Of a stretch of 51,937 bases of DNA, positions 10,809-21,717 are shown one piece after another; positions within the stretch are counted from its first letter, which is position 1; every line of letters begins with the position of its first letter. The position numbers were made by a program, and so were the translations under genes. The notes beneath the pieces were generated by a model, which worked only from the letters and a program-made list of their open reading frames with translations, did no database searches and was not told where the DNA came from. The DNA comes from Elysia marginata (lineage: Eukaryota > Mollusca > Gastropoda > Plakobranchidae). The stretch covers positions 330,813 to 382,749 of the forward strand of contig BMAT01013011.1 of NCBI GenBank assembly GCA_019649035.1, read 5' to 3'.

Positions 10809-13800
10809 CGGTTGTACTGATTGTTCTGTCTAAAATTCTGTGCCTTTTTAATACATTCTGTGTGTAATGTATTTCCTTAAAGGTGGGTTTACACCTTTCA
10901 AAAAATGACATGCCATTCTACGAGGATAATATCCTTTTAATTTTGCGTTCTGGAATCCACTTTGTAAACCTATCCTTTTGAAAGAAGCGTCAGTTTTATC
11001 AAAAAAGCTTGTGGTCAAACAAAACAACCTTTATTCTCTGACTGAATCTGATGACGGAAAACTTTTAGAAAAATCAATAAAATTAAACAAATGTCCAGTC
11101 TTTCAACATAAAAGGCTTGTGAATTTGGAGAGCAGAACAGGTGTATACTTATAACACACTATATTGATTCCACATGGGGAAATAACATGACCAATTAAAT
11201 TGCTTTCTAACATGAAAACTACAGAAAAATACACAGAGTATGGGAAGCGGTTCTTGTTCTGGAATGAAAGATTTCTATGAATGGGAGTTTATTGGGTGAG
11301 GCGATTAGAGCTCGTATTTCTACTCCTTTATGTCCGTCTACTACGAACGGTGAAAGTAAGCTATGATTAAACTGACATTATATATGCCTATACTCAAAGC
11401 TCATGTTTAAAGCGAAAAAAAATTTACTGAGGCTCCTTTACAAAACCCATCAAAATATCGATGTTCTAATCTTAGCTTAGAGCTGTCTAGACCCAGATCT
11501 TTGCGCAAGTTTAGATCTCAGTATATATTAAATGTAAGTAAAAACTGGATCTATATTATAACTTCTATATATATATATTTATATGTTTAGAGCTTTATCT
11601 GGATGTAAATAAGCTTATTATTATTGTTTAGAGAAAACTTTAGTGTAGAACTGCAGAGATTGAGGTCTGCTATATCTGTTTCAATAATAGCACTTTTAAC
11701 TATATTCAAAAAAGACCCTCAAATTTGAACTAATGTTGCTTTCTCAACAAAGTAAGCATCGGTTCCCAAGCGTTTCTGCAACTGACACGGTCTGCTGTCA
11801 AATGTGGCCATACAGGCTACTAAATCCAACCCTTATAACTGGCCCTAAGCGACCTATCTTGCTAAACGATCTCTTTGTCTGGTTCAAAGAGTTTTACCAG
11901 AAAATAATAATTCATCTTAGAGAAAATGATTATGCTCAGGTTGACACTGCCAAGGAGGAAATCGAGAATGATAAAAAAATTAAAAGCTGTAAGAGGGCCA
12001 AATCTTTGTCACCACTCTGGCTGTGTACGCAATGCTTTTGTCATTGTGTAAAACGACGCTTTCGTCCTTATTTTTTTTCAAATTGCAAGGCCTCAGTAAC
12101 TGTCTCATTAAACTTTCAGTTTGCATTTACGTTAGTACCTGCTGGAACATCTCACGCAAATAGTGCCCTTTGAAAAACCATCATAAAAATTACCCAACGA
12201 AAAACCATCATAAAAATTATCCAACGATGCGCCTTTTTTACGAACCAGCTAAACGACTTTTCAAATTACGAATGTCTGATAAGAAGGTATGGACTTAATC
12301 TCCAGTATAATACCGGGCAAATATCTTAACAAACATTCTAAATTTTCCACTCCTTCATACCTCCTCTCCTCTACATCGGGAGGGAATAGGTTCTCTCAAA
12401 CTGGCGACATCCATTTTGTTGGAAAAAGACTAGTCATAGAGGGTAAAGAAATAAACGGTATATGAAATAATATTCCCTTGAATTTATTGATAACATCATA
12501 TAAATATTTTTCATACCTCACTAAAAAGAAATATAATTTGTTGGATATTGCAGATTTTACAGACAAAAGAAAGGTACTTTGTGAACAAACCTCGAATAAA
12601 TAGGCCTAGTAATAGATCTTAGTATAGATGTAAATAATATCTAGATGAAGCATCCAAGGCTAATTCTCTGTTCATATCCTTAAGGTTCTTGAGAATATCA
12701 TTTTATAGCTCTGTTAGAAACTGCCTTTTCTATGAAAAAATAAAAAAAACTACATGTCGATCACCGGCACATCAACATCTGCCAGCCATCGCCAGGTCAA
12801 CCTTAGTCTGTTTGATATATTGATGAGATTATTTTGATTCTTATTCTAGATCGCATCTCAAATGGGCAAAGGATACGCTTAGTCTTACATGTAGGGCTTA
12901 CAAAGATGTCTACTTGAACTGTTCCAGACCGCAGGCACCAACACACCCGTCCGAAGCTGTAAACGATACCTCCACTTTTTTACAATTAGTTTTTCCTCTC
13001 TCTCGGCAATCGTCTGTGTTTATGTATGGCCTAGGTATAGCATGATTATAGAATGTGTGCGCGAGCAGGCCTATTCTTAAAATCGGCTGACACGGCGATC
13101 AGCCCCACCCGGCCTCCTCCTGGCCTCTGCCAATCACAATTATGTCCTTTCCTTATAATGGTTGTAGACAGGTAGCGCGATAACGCTCCCGCCTACTAGC
13201 CAAATGATATGATAACCTTGCAAGTGGCGCGTATCACTAGTGTTGACGAACAACCAATAAGATGCATGTTGGGCAAACTGGTGCCATTGCTTAGCTTTTG
13301 CTCAGCGAACTCGCGTGATTTTAGACTAATTCAGCACCACCCATACTATACGTTGCGGTCATTTTGATGATGCTTTGACAGGCCAGTTGGTACTTATAAG
13401 TACTAGTAAAAAATGTAGTTTTATTTTACTCGAGTTTTCTAGTCACTGATCAAGAATCAAATAATAATTATGGTCTCAATTTGAACAAGCTGTGGGCGTT
13501 TTCCTCTGGGATGATCTCATTTTTTTTAAAAAAAGAGACTTTTTTACACAGCTCATCAACGTATGAACCTGATAACCATGCATACCAAAAGGTCATCTTA
13601 AATCAATGCCTTAAACAACATCAACATTAATTTTGACCCCATTGAATCGATTCTTTAATAGTAATCACCAACTGGCCCTATTTGTTCGCTGCCTTCAACA
13701 TCACTATGAACTGGCTCTATTAAATCAATGCCTTCAAGATTATTAACAAAAAATCCCCTTTAAATTGATGCAAGCAATATTATCATCAACGAGCCTCATT

Positions 13801-14285
13801 GAATTGATGTCTGAAATACAATGGAACCCCTCAATTAAGACTTTCTCAATAAATACCTCACCTTTTATAACACTTTAAATTTGAGGACATCTGTATTTAT
13901 TGGTGTAGTTATTAAACCCCTGAAAAAACACTATGGAAATGACAGAATCAGCTTTAGGTAACACTGTGTGTATTTAATTGAGATATTTTCCGCTCCAATC
14001 TCCTATCTAACCGACATAGGAACCGTATACAACCTGAACGAAAGCAGACAAAAGCGAGAACTAGGAGAGTCTCATGTTGGAAGACACTACTCTACAACAT
14101 CAGTTCAAGAAAATATGCGTGAATCAAAGGCAACTATAGACATAGAACCGAGAATTTGCAATTGCCTCGGTAGAAGAAAAATCGGTAAGGATAACATCCA
14201 GACACAAAGTACAATGTTAACTTGTGAAAAGACTGATTATATGTACTTGCAACGATAAAAAAAAATCTATGTCAACCTTCTGGTT
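10809..14285. other. 3' flank of gene A, no gene
   Basis: 10809-12790 matches B 34270-36183. 12791-14285 is absent from B and contains only the minisatellite. An open frame at 11733-12173 is not kept in B. Confidence 0.5.
13601..13840 (+). repeat. ~40-bp degenerate minisatellite
   Basis: Six units start with AATCAATGCC or AATTGATGC at about 13601, 13645, 13685, 13723, 13763 and 13802. Intervals are 38-44 bp. It lies in the stretch present only in unit A. Confidence 0.65.
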
Positions 14286-16930
14286 CATTTGAGGCATTCC
14301 TAAAAGTTGGTCCATGAAACATGGGCATTGAGGTGAAAAAAATTAAACTCCCCCAAAGCACTTTAAATTAGGTCTATGGTATAGAGAAATTATCTATCTT
14401 ATTAATGTGAAAGAAAAAAAATAAAACTTTTACCCTTCTAAAGGTAAAAACCGTTATAGTTACAGCTCCCTTCATATTGAGGACATAACGATTCACTCCG
14501 ATAGAAGTTAATAATTCTAAAAGTATGCATGTTTTATGGGATTTTTGTGGTAGGAGGTTTTAGGCTACCCATTATTGAAGATACAACCTTGAAGTTAATG
14601 TCGATAAAACGGAATATACAATACTGGACAGAAATGAAAACAGCTGGAAAAACACTAAAAAAGTCAGAATCCTAATTGGAGACACAGAGGATGTACAGAG
14701 AAGAAAGCAACTGTTCACCGCAGCCGTAGCCAAATTACATAACGTGTGGGTGAGAGGCGACAAACTTAAGAAAAAAACAAAACTGAAGCTGTATAGAGCA
14801 CTTGTCAAATCTGTCTTAACCTACAATTGTTTTACGTTGGCACTAACACAAGCTGAAGAAAATAAATTTGATGCTTTTCACAGAAAACAGCTGAAGCGGG
14901 TTGTTGGGATAAGATACCCAGTAAAGATAACAAACAAGGCTCTCTAAGCAATGCAATGAAGGCCCGCTTTCACTGGATGTTCTGGAAAACAGATGGCGTT
15001 TGTTCGGGCATATACTGCGACGCGACAGAGAAATCCCAGCCAATAAAGCCATGGAAGGATTCTTTGTCCCACAAGGGGACAAATACAGGGGAAGAGCAAT
15101 TACTACCTTGCCAGTGGTCTTGAACAACGACTTGTCCCGTTTAGAAAGTAGTACTTATTGTCTTAAAACCTTCAAAGACATTGAAAACCTGAAAAAGATC
15201 GCAGAACAGAGGGATCAGTGGAGGGTTCTATGCACAAGAATACAAAAGGCAGCCGAGTCGTTGCAGTCTGACGACTATGATGCGGAACGGCGATAAGTCA
15301 AGTAAGTCAATACAGACTTTAAGCAGCAACGCGTGAGTATGACGCGAACGTCTGTGGGTCTATTTTTAGAAACTGATTTAATTATTTTTATAGTTTCCTC
15401 AATCTGCTTTCCCGATTTTCACGTACGCGTAGTGAGGCAAGGTGCGTGTGCTAAAGGTCTCTATTATTGAAAAACGACAACAGTTTTTATGAGTTTCTCT
15501 CAGTTTATTCTTTTGGTAGAGGTAAAAATGTGCCGAGACATGCTGTGTTTATGGGAACCCAATACTGAAAAGTTTAAAATTTCCATAAATATGTTACAGA
15601 TTCTATTAAAGTTTCAATAAAAGTAGCTTAAGTTCACACTAGACCTTGCAAGTATGAAAGTTTTCAATTAGTTTCATTTTCAACAATGGGAACATAATGT
15701 AACTCTTCGGACATAATGTTCGCTACAAAAGTGTAATTATTAAAGAGATTGTATTAGAACTAAAAAACACAAGCTTTTTGCAGGTCTATTTGTGATAATT
15801 TTATGTTTTCAAAGGTTTAGAGAGACAATTTTGATGAAACACGGTATATTTTCCCTTTTTTCATAATCTAAACACGTATCATTTTGAGGACATAACGTTT
15901 ACTACAAAATTTAGATTAAAAGGAAAAATCCACCAAGTTCTCTTTAAAAAATCTATATCTAGGTTTAGATCTTATCATGCACAACATAAGCCTTATGAGC
16001 ATTTTTGATACAATTTTACACACAACTGCTACTTAAAATCTCAGGTTATTCATTTGGACATAACACTCACTCCGTAAAATTCTCTTTAGATCTATTTCTG
16101 AAAACTTAGATCTAGTTCCAGAAATAAACATTTTCCTATTCCATATACCCTAAGAACAGCTATTTCTATAAATTTACTTCATTTTTTATTGATAGGCCTA
16201 TATTAATTAGGATTATCTAATGTAGTCTGGACATAACATTCACGACAAAGAAAAATTTTTGTGAATTTCCTTTGTTCTTATTCCCATGATTTTAGGCAAA
16301 CTCAGCTTGAAAATTGTTATAGTTCAAGAATCTATGTGACAGGTGGAAGTTTCTATAAAAAAATTTGATGCTGCAGCCATTCTTTCACTTAATGTGGCTT
16401 CAACAGTGTTAGGACATAACGCACTTTTGCGGACATAACGCCACTCCAAACATTCACTCCGATAGATCTAATCGCTTGCTCTGAAAATTCGCTGTGACTA
16501 GGCTTATGGGGTCAATATTTTCAAATGTAAAACTAAATTGTGTACTGAATCAAACTGTAAAGAGGTTTATGATTGTACCAAATATTACTATATTTATAAT
16601 TGTTGAGGACATAACACTTCACAACAACTGTTGCTTGACCGCCGATTTTCGTTACGAGAGTTACTCTTCTAAAACTGATGAGTGTCCAGTTTCAATCCCC
16701 AAAAGTTGCTTTTTTGAAACATTGTCTTTAATAAAAAAAAATTAACAATAAAAACTAACATTTTCGTGTGTGTTTGTAGATCTAGCATTTTCACAACAAA
16801 CGTTATGTCCGCTAGACCTAAGCAAATCTAGATGGTGCACTTCTTTGAATGAAAAGATTGATCTACTTTTTTAATTTTTTCACCTCAATGTCCATATTTC
16901 ATGGACTAACTTTTGGGAATGCCTCACATG
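14286..16930. mobile_element. Terminal-inverted-repeat element with ~180-bp spaced boxes (unit A)
   Basis: Arms of about 60 bp at 14286-14346 and 16867-16930 are inverted copies (TGAGGCATTCC, TCCATGAAA, CATTGAGGTGAAAAAA). Without the LINE inserted at 14580-15462 the element is about 1.76 kb. No transposase frame is seen, so it would be non-autonomous. Inside, GGACATAAC boxes in one orientation sit at 15709, 15888, 16056, 16229, 16412 (with another at 16431) and 16607, plus 14481. An inverted box is at 16801-16810. Spacing is about 168-195 bp. No clear target duplication was found, so the superfamily is unassigned. Confidence 0.6.
14580..15462 (+). mobile_element. 5'-truncated non-LTR retrotransposon (LINE), 883 bp
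   Basis: The target duplication ATTATTGAA is at 14571-14579 and 15463-15471; the empty site survives in unit B (36412-36425, reverse strand). From about 14593 a frame reads VNVDKTEYTILDR and continues to KLYRALVKSVLTYN and FHRKQLKRVVGIRYP, typical of the region after the LINE reverse-transcriptase palm. A stop (14945-14947) and frameshift follow, then LFGHILRRD, NKAMEGFF, RGRAITTLP and WRVLCTRIQKAAE in a second frame ending at 15296. A 3' tail with short AAGTCAAGT repeats and a 151-bp end sequence follows. The clade is uncertain. Confidence 0.75.
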
Positions 16931-17044
16931 CAATTAAAAAAAGGATCATGGGAGTGAAGACAGGCCTTTGCGCTAAAATATTCTTAAATAGACCCCAATC
17001 AAAATATTTCCCATTTGATCGTAAGAGATCAGTGGTCCAATAAA

Positions 17045-17640
17045 GTGATAAGACGACGCGTGACAACAATACATTATAGTAGAGAAAATACACTGCTTTA
17101 AGACTTTTTGCTTAAGCAATAAGGACATTTTATTACCCAAGAATGATTCATTTTTTTACTTCCAAAGCTATAATCCTGCCCTAATTCTACATACTATATT
17201 TTCTTTTGTGGTCTATTTTAGGTATATGTAATATGTTGTTTGACCAAGGTACTTGTATATTTTAACTTTTTCGATTTCTTGGTTTTCTATAATACTTTGT
17301 TTTAACAGGGATAGCTTGTCTTGTATTTTTTTTCTTTGTGCATTTTTGCCCCACAGTTTCACTGAAGGTGTAAGGTGTATTCATTTGAATTTCCATCTGT
17401 TGGTGTGTATCTGTGACGAAGGTTACGACATAAGCAAATCTCAGGTCTGTTAGGATTTCGCCATTGCACCATGTGTCAACTCTACTTTCTTGATTGGGTG
17501 TTCGATTGCCGCCGGAAACAACATTTGGGAGATTGAATCTTCTTGTCTAACCCCACTATTTATGGGAAATGGTTCTGAATCATGTTGTCCATATGCATGC
17601 GAGCTGTGGCATTGTGCTATGCAAGTATCCACCTTAAAAT
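17045..17640 (-). mobile_element. Old RTE-like LINE reverse-transcriptase fragment (unit A)
   Basis: The minus strand shows DSEPFPINSGVRQEDSISQ, the RT motif normally GVRQGDSLSP, then ILTDLRFAY where the catalytic YADD box should be (read AYVV), EKVKIYKYLGQT, and after frame changes VCRIRAGL and NKMSLLLKQKVLKQC. Several stops and frameshifts make it non-functional. The same fragment is in unit B, so it predates the duplication. Confidence 0.65.
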
Positions 17641-19420
17641 AGCAGGAATAAACTCACAGTTCACAACTGTACTAATTTTTATGTAGGGGCGGCTGACCGG
17701 GAGTGTCACATATGGCATGTGGTAGAGGGAGGCGCCAGAGCTTAAATGAATTCTGCAGTTGTTTGCATGACTACCTTTTGGAATCACTAACAGAAGGAGT
17801 ATAATTTAGACATGTATATCTCTTGTAGTGATAGGTGCGTTTATCAAAATAGGAACTTGAACATGTCTAAAATGTTTAGCGTGATTGCCATTGAGCAAAC
17901 ATATATTGAAAAGGGGCACACTCATAAAAAGTGGAACCGTAAAACAGCGGAAAGAAATTTAAAAAAAAAAGAATATCATAGGATATTTACTCTACAGTTG
18001 ATGTACCTCACACATAACGTTTTAAGTTATTATGACAGATTCACTGCCTTTTTCATTTGAGCCTGGGAAGACGGTTTGTGGTCCAACTATTGTCAGTGTG
18101 ACAGACACAAGATGGAGAATTAACATTGTTTTTGGAATTATGCAGATAGTTGGAAATCTTTCCACGATCCACAAGAGGTGGAGAGCTAAGTGCAGACTTA
18201 CACCGAAATCCATCTACAGTGGTGCGAGGATATTTAAGGGAAAGATTTTAAACCACTCCCAGTATATAAAACTAGATTTTCTATGGATGTTTATGACTTT
18301 TTTGACAATTTGCCAAGTTAGGGCTGTACAGTCTTTTTCTTAAAAGTTGCGCCTATCAAGTGCTGAACAGGTCAGTTATCTAAATAATCATACTTTCTTT
18401 TGAAAAACAAAATATTTGAAAGTAAAACTTGATGTCCATATAACTTTTGTTGCAATTTTTGCTCTCCAGTTACAGATATTGTTTTTTTTTCAATGTTTCA
18501 ATGGTCCACTTTTTTTTATCCCGAAACACAGTGAAAAAATTGTTGTGCACTAATTTTTGTCTTTTCAATCACTCTGAAATAACTATTTTGAAGGAAAAAT
18601 ACGCTTTTCAATTTTAAAGAGCATTTGTCTTAATGAACTTCATATAACTTGTCTTACATAGTAATGTTGGTTAAAAACTCCCAAGGAAAAAAGAATTTCT
18701 AACATAACGTTTAAACAGATAATGAGAGACAGGTTGCGGATAAATGCAGCTACTGGGTTTACTCAACACAAGGTCTCAGGTCTTGGTGGTTTTTTGTTAC
18801 CACAGTGAGGACTTCATGCTTTTCAATGAAAACGTTTTAGGATTTTTTTATTCATAGGATCCAAAAAGAAACGACAAACATCCAAATAAAGAACCACATG
18901 GTAACAATTTTTTTGCCCATTATAAGTTTATTTTTCAAAGAGAATAGAAAAAATATATTTTATGAATGATGGTGACTATAATCACCACAAAAATGCAATA
19001 ACAGTGTTGTTGGTTTCCTGTACTTGCCTACGATTTTAAAGTCAGAAGATTTTTACCCCTTATTTTCCGCAACATAAAAATAACAAGAGATCTGTCCAAC
19101 TCGCATAAAAACGGGAGCATCAAACGGAATTGTCATCCGAGGCTTGGTTCGATTTGCTCAATTTTGGAGCTCTCAAACCTCTATGGTCTACTTTAGAGGT
19201 TTGATACGCCGGTAGGAAAAATCGCCTCGTCAGAGGTTTGATGTGCCGGCCATCAACGTAGATCATTAAAATAAAAAAAAAATCTAACCTACAAACTAGA
19301 TAAAATCCTAGGACATATTTCCATATATTGCAAACCTGCCTTACATTTTTGCAAAAAGGTACCTTTAAATTTCATGCAAATTTATACCCTAGATATTAAG
19401 GTATATTGGCTAAAATAGTT
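17641..19420. other. Shared A/B 3' flank, no gene
   Basis: It matches B 37446-38802 with indels. No open frame is conserved between the two. Confidence 0.5.
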
Positions 19421-19516
19421 CTGAGTCAAAGATGTCGACTTCATTGGAATAAAATTCGAACATCTCAAATTAGGAGTGAAAACCACACCATGATGCGACT
19501 TCTGTGCTTTTTTAAA

Positions 19517-19518
<2 letters not shown>

Positions 19519-19567
<49 letters not shown>

Positions 19568-19584
19568 AATTCTCTCTCTCTCTT

Positions 19585-19627
<43 letters not shown>

Positions 19628-19672
19628 AATTCTCTCTCTATGTCTCTCTTGCTCTCTCTCACTGTCTCTCTC
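19519..19672. repeat. (CT)n microsatellite at end of unit A
   Basis: A long CT run with two TTTCTAATT interruptions. It follows the conserved GAGTCAAAGATGTCGA block at 19423 and is shared with unit B. Confidence 0.95.
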
Positions 19673-21025
19673 TCTTTCTTTATGTATTTCGGCTTCTGTC
19701 TCTTCGTCTATCATTATGTCTCTCAATGTGTTCCTTCGTTTTCTCTTCTTTTTTCCCATCTGTTTATTTCTTTTTCGCTGTTGTTTCAAATTCCAACTTT
19801 CTATACCCATATATAAAATAGTTAAAAGGCAACTTTACCAAAATTGTGTCTATCGTTTATCTACTCTGGCTCTCTTACATCTGTAGTTGTAATTTTAAAG
19901 CTGCTTTACGTCATTTACAAATCTGAGGAAGAAAACGAACAGCAAAGTCAATACTTTTTTTTATCAGATTCAGCACGGAAGTAGTCCAAGGTGACCTTGT
20001 TTTATTCTCCCGTTCATGAATACGAAAACAACAAGAACATTAACAATAATTATTAAAAGAATACAAATTGATTGAATGTAATAGATAGCCATTTTGGACG
20101 AAGTTTGGGTTTGTAGAGAAAAGCAAAATGAGGAAAAAATAGGCCTTTTTTTCGCTTTCATGCATAAAAGCGATGCGCCTTTCTCTTGCCTGTTTTTTTT
20201 TCTTATCCGACCTGTTATCCGACCTGTTATTAGTTTAAGTCTGTGTTTTGTTTCAATTCGTTTGTCCCTCACCACTTCAGATTTTCATTATCGTTCTCTT
20301 TTGTCTTTTCTTCCCTTTCTTTTCGTTTACGTCAGCTACTCTTACTGTTCGCTTTTTTTAACTCCGCAACTACTAATAAAAAAAAATTCCATTTAAAGCG
20401 TTGAAGGACGAAAGCCTGGAAAAAATGAATAACTATTCTAGAGTCAAACAAGGTATTCTGAAATTCCTGCGGCGGTCTATATTTAAAACAATGCCTGCTA
20501 CACGGAAACAAACCTCAAGGCCAATACACAATGCACCGAGAACACACAAGTTGAGCACTTAAATCAACCAAGCCTATTGTTGTTGCAAAGTATTTTATAC
20601 TGGTAAAGCATGTACTCAGGTTTTAATAGTAACAAGTTTAAATTTCTTTGCTGCTTTCCTTACGCCGTTGATAATCACGTTGACATTGAGCTAGTGTTGT
20701 CTGCGTACATTGTTTGCTACAAACATGAATAGGCTTCAATAGGGGAAAATTCGAAGAGGAAAAGAAGGAAAACAGTTTCCAATTCAATAAATCAATTTCG
20801 GACCCATCCTTCTTTTCCGTATTCTTTACAGTGTGCCAAGCGTGTGAAAAGTAATAAAAATTATTGAGCCTAGAGCGTTTTAAAGAAAACATGACAATGA
20901 GGTAAAATTACACAGCACCCAACCAAATTATTATTTCTCTTAATCAATAGTAAAGCGGGTCAATGATGCACAAAAAGTACATTCTTTTTTTGCCAAAGCC
21001 TGTGCATAGGCCTAACCCATTGAAC

Positions 21026-21035
21026 GTCACGTGCA
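21026..21035 (+). promoter_or_regulatory. E-box/CRE-like site upstream of gene B
   Basis: The same GTCACGTGCA decamer occurs 471 bp before the gene B start, with AACGTCACGTGCATCAAC around it. Confidence 0.35.
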
Positions 21036-21415
21036 TCAACTGACATAGCGTCAAAGATGTTTAGAGAATACAGGGAGTAGTAAAAAGGGGTAGAGTCACA
21101 TAAAAGAAGCTTGTCATTTAAAGGAATAGTCAATATCATAGAGAGCGCTGTCCAGTTTACTGAGCAAACAAACCACTTAATTTTGTTGCCTATTGGAAAC
21201 ACTTTATTGGTTGGGACTGGCAAGATGTACTTCGGGCTACTTAGAGCAAACTAGTATACTGGTGGATATTTGCTGAAAATTTACGTAATATTTACAGCTG
21301 AAATTTTAGCTTGATTAATTACTAAAACATTCGTAATGAGTTGGCAAATCACTGGTTCTAACGCAGATTACGTCTAGTGTTACGCACACGCTGTTTTTAG
21401 TTTACGTAACTGTAA

Positions 21416-21435
21416 GTTCTTTTTCTTTTATACAG
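21416..21435 (+). promoter_or_regulatory. Possible 5'-UTR splice acceptor of gene B
   Basis: The same TTCTTTTATACAG tract lies 61 bp before the gene B ATG. The matching place in gene C (about 40780-40798) reads TTTTTTAACGGGG and lacks the AG. Confidence 0.35.
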
Positions 21436-21496
21436 AGACGTTTTTTTCTTTATCTGTACACAAATCGCTTATACCTGTAGCCTACGTTAACAAAAG

Positions 21497-21717
21497 ATGA
21501 TGGAACTAAGCCACTGGTTTGTAATATACAGCAGCTTCACGGCGATGTTTTTTCTTGTCTCCACGCATTGCAAAATGTTTGATTTTCTTTTTATAGAGGA
21601 AGGCAGAAACAGTACAAGTCAAGAGGAGTTCTGTAAGGACTTAGGATACGATGGTCTTGCAGTCCTAAGTACACCTGAAGCTTTTGGATACGTACTGAAA
21701 ATCACCGAATATGCGAG
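21497..21717 (+). CDS. Gene B exon 1
   Basis: It differs from gene A exon 1 at about 12 of 221 bases by eye. Changes include Y6H, L9V, V16A, C19F, R36G, N47K, V67L and H72Y. The exon ends GCGAG|GTAAAT. Confidence 0.85.

Larger units (their letters stand above)
6793..19946 (+). repeat. Tandem duplication unit A (about 13.2 kb)
   Basis: The unit runs from the shared block GTCAATACT, about 1.55 kb upstream of the gene start, to the same block before gene B. Sequence shared with unit B includes the 5' flank, all introns and long 3' flanks. Sequence found only in A is mainly 12791-14285 and most of the terminal-inverted-repeat element. Confidence 0.75.

Noticed and set aside
11047-11065. Hammerhead-like CTGATGA followed by GAAA
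   Set aside because: There is only 2 bp for stem II and the element is not kept in unit B.
11733-12173. 146-codon open frame after gene A
   Set aside because: The matching sequence in unit B (about 35150-35590) is broken by stops and indels, and no domain is recognised.
15312-15462. Separate SINE next to the LINE
   Set aside because: The target duplication encloses both, so the segment is the LINE 3' end.
19382-19816. Open frames over 130 codons on both strands
   Set aside because: They are products of the (CT)n microsatellite (Ser-Leu and Arg-Glu repeats).
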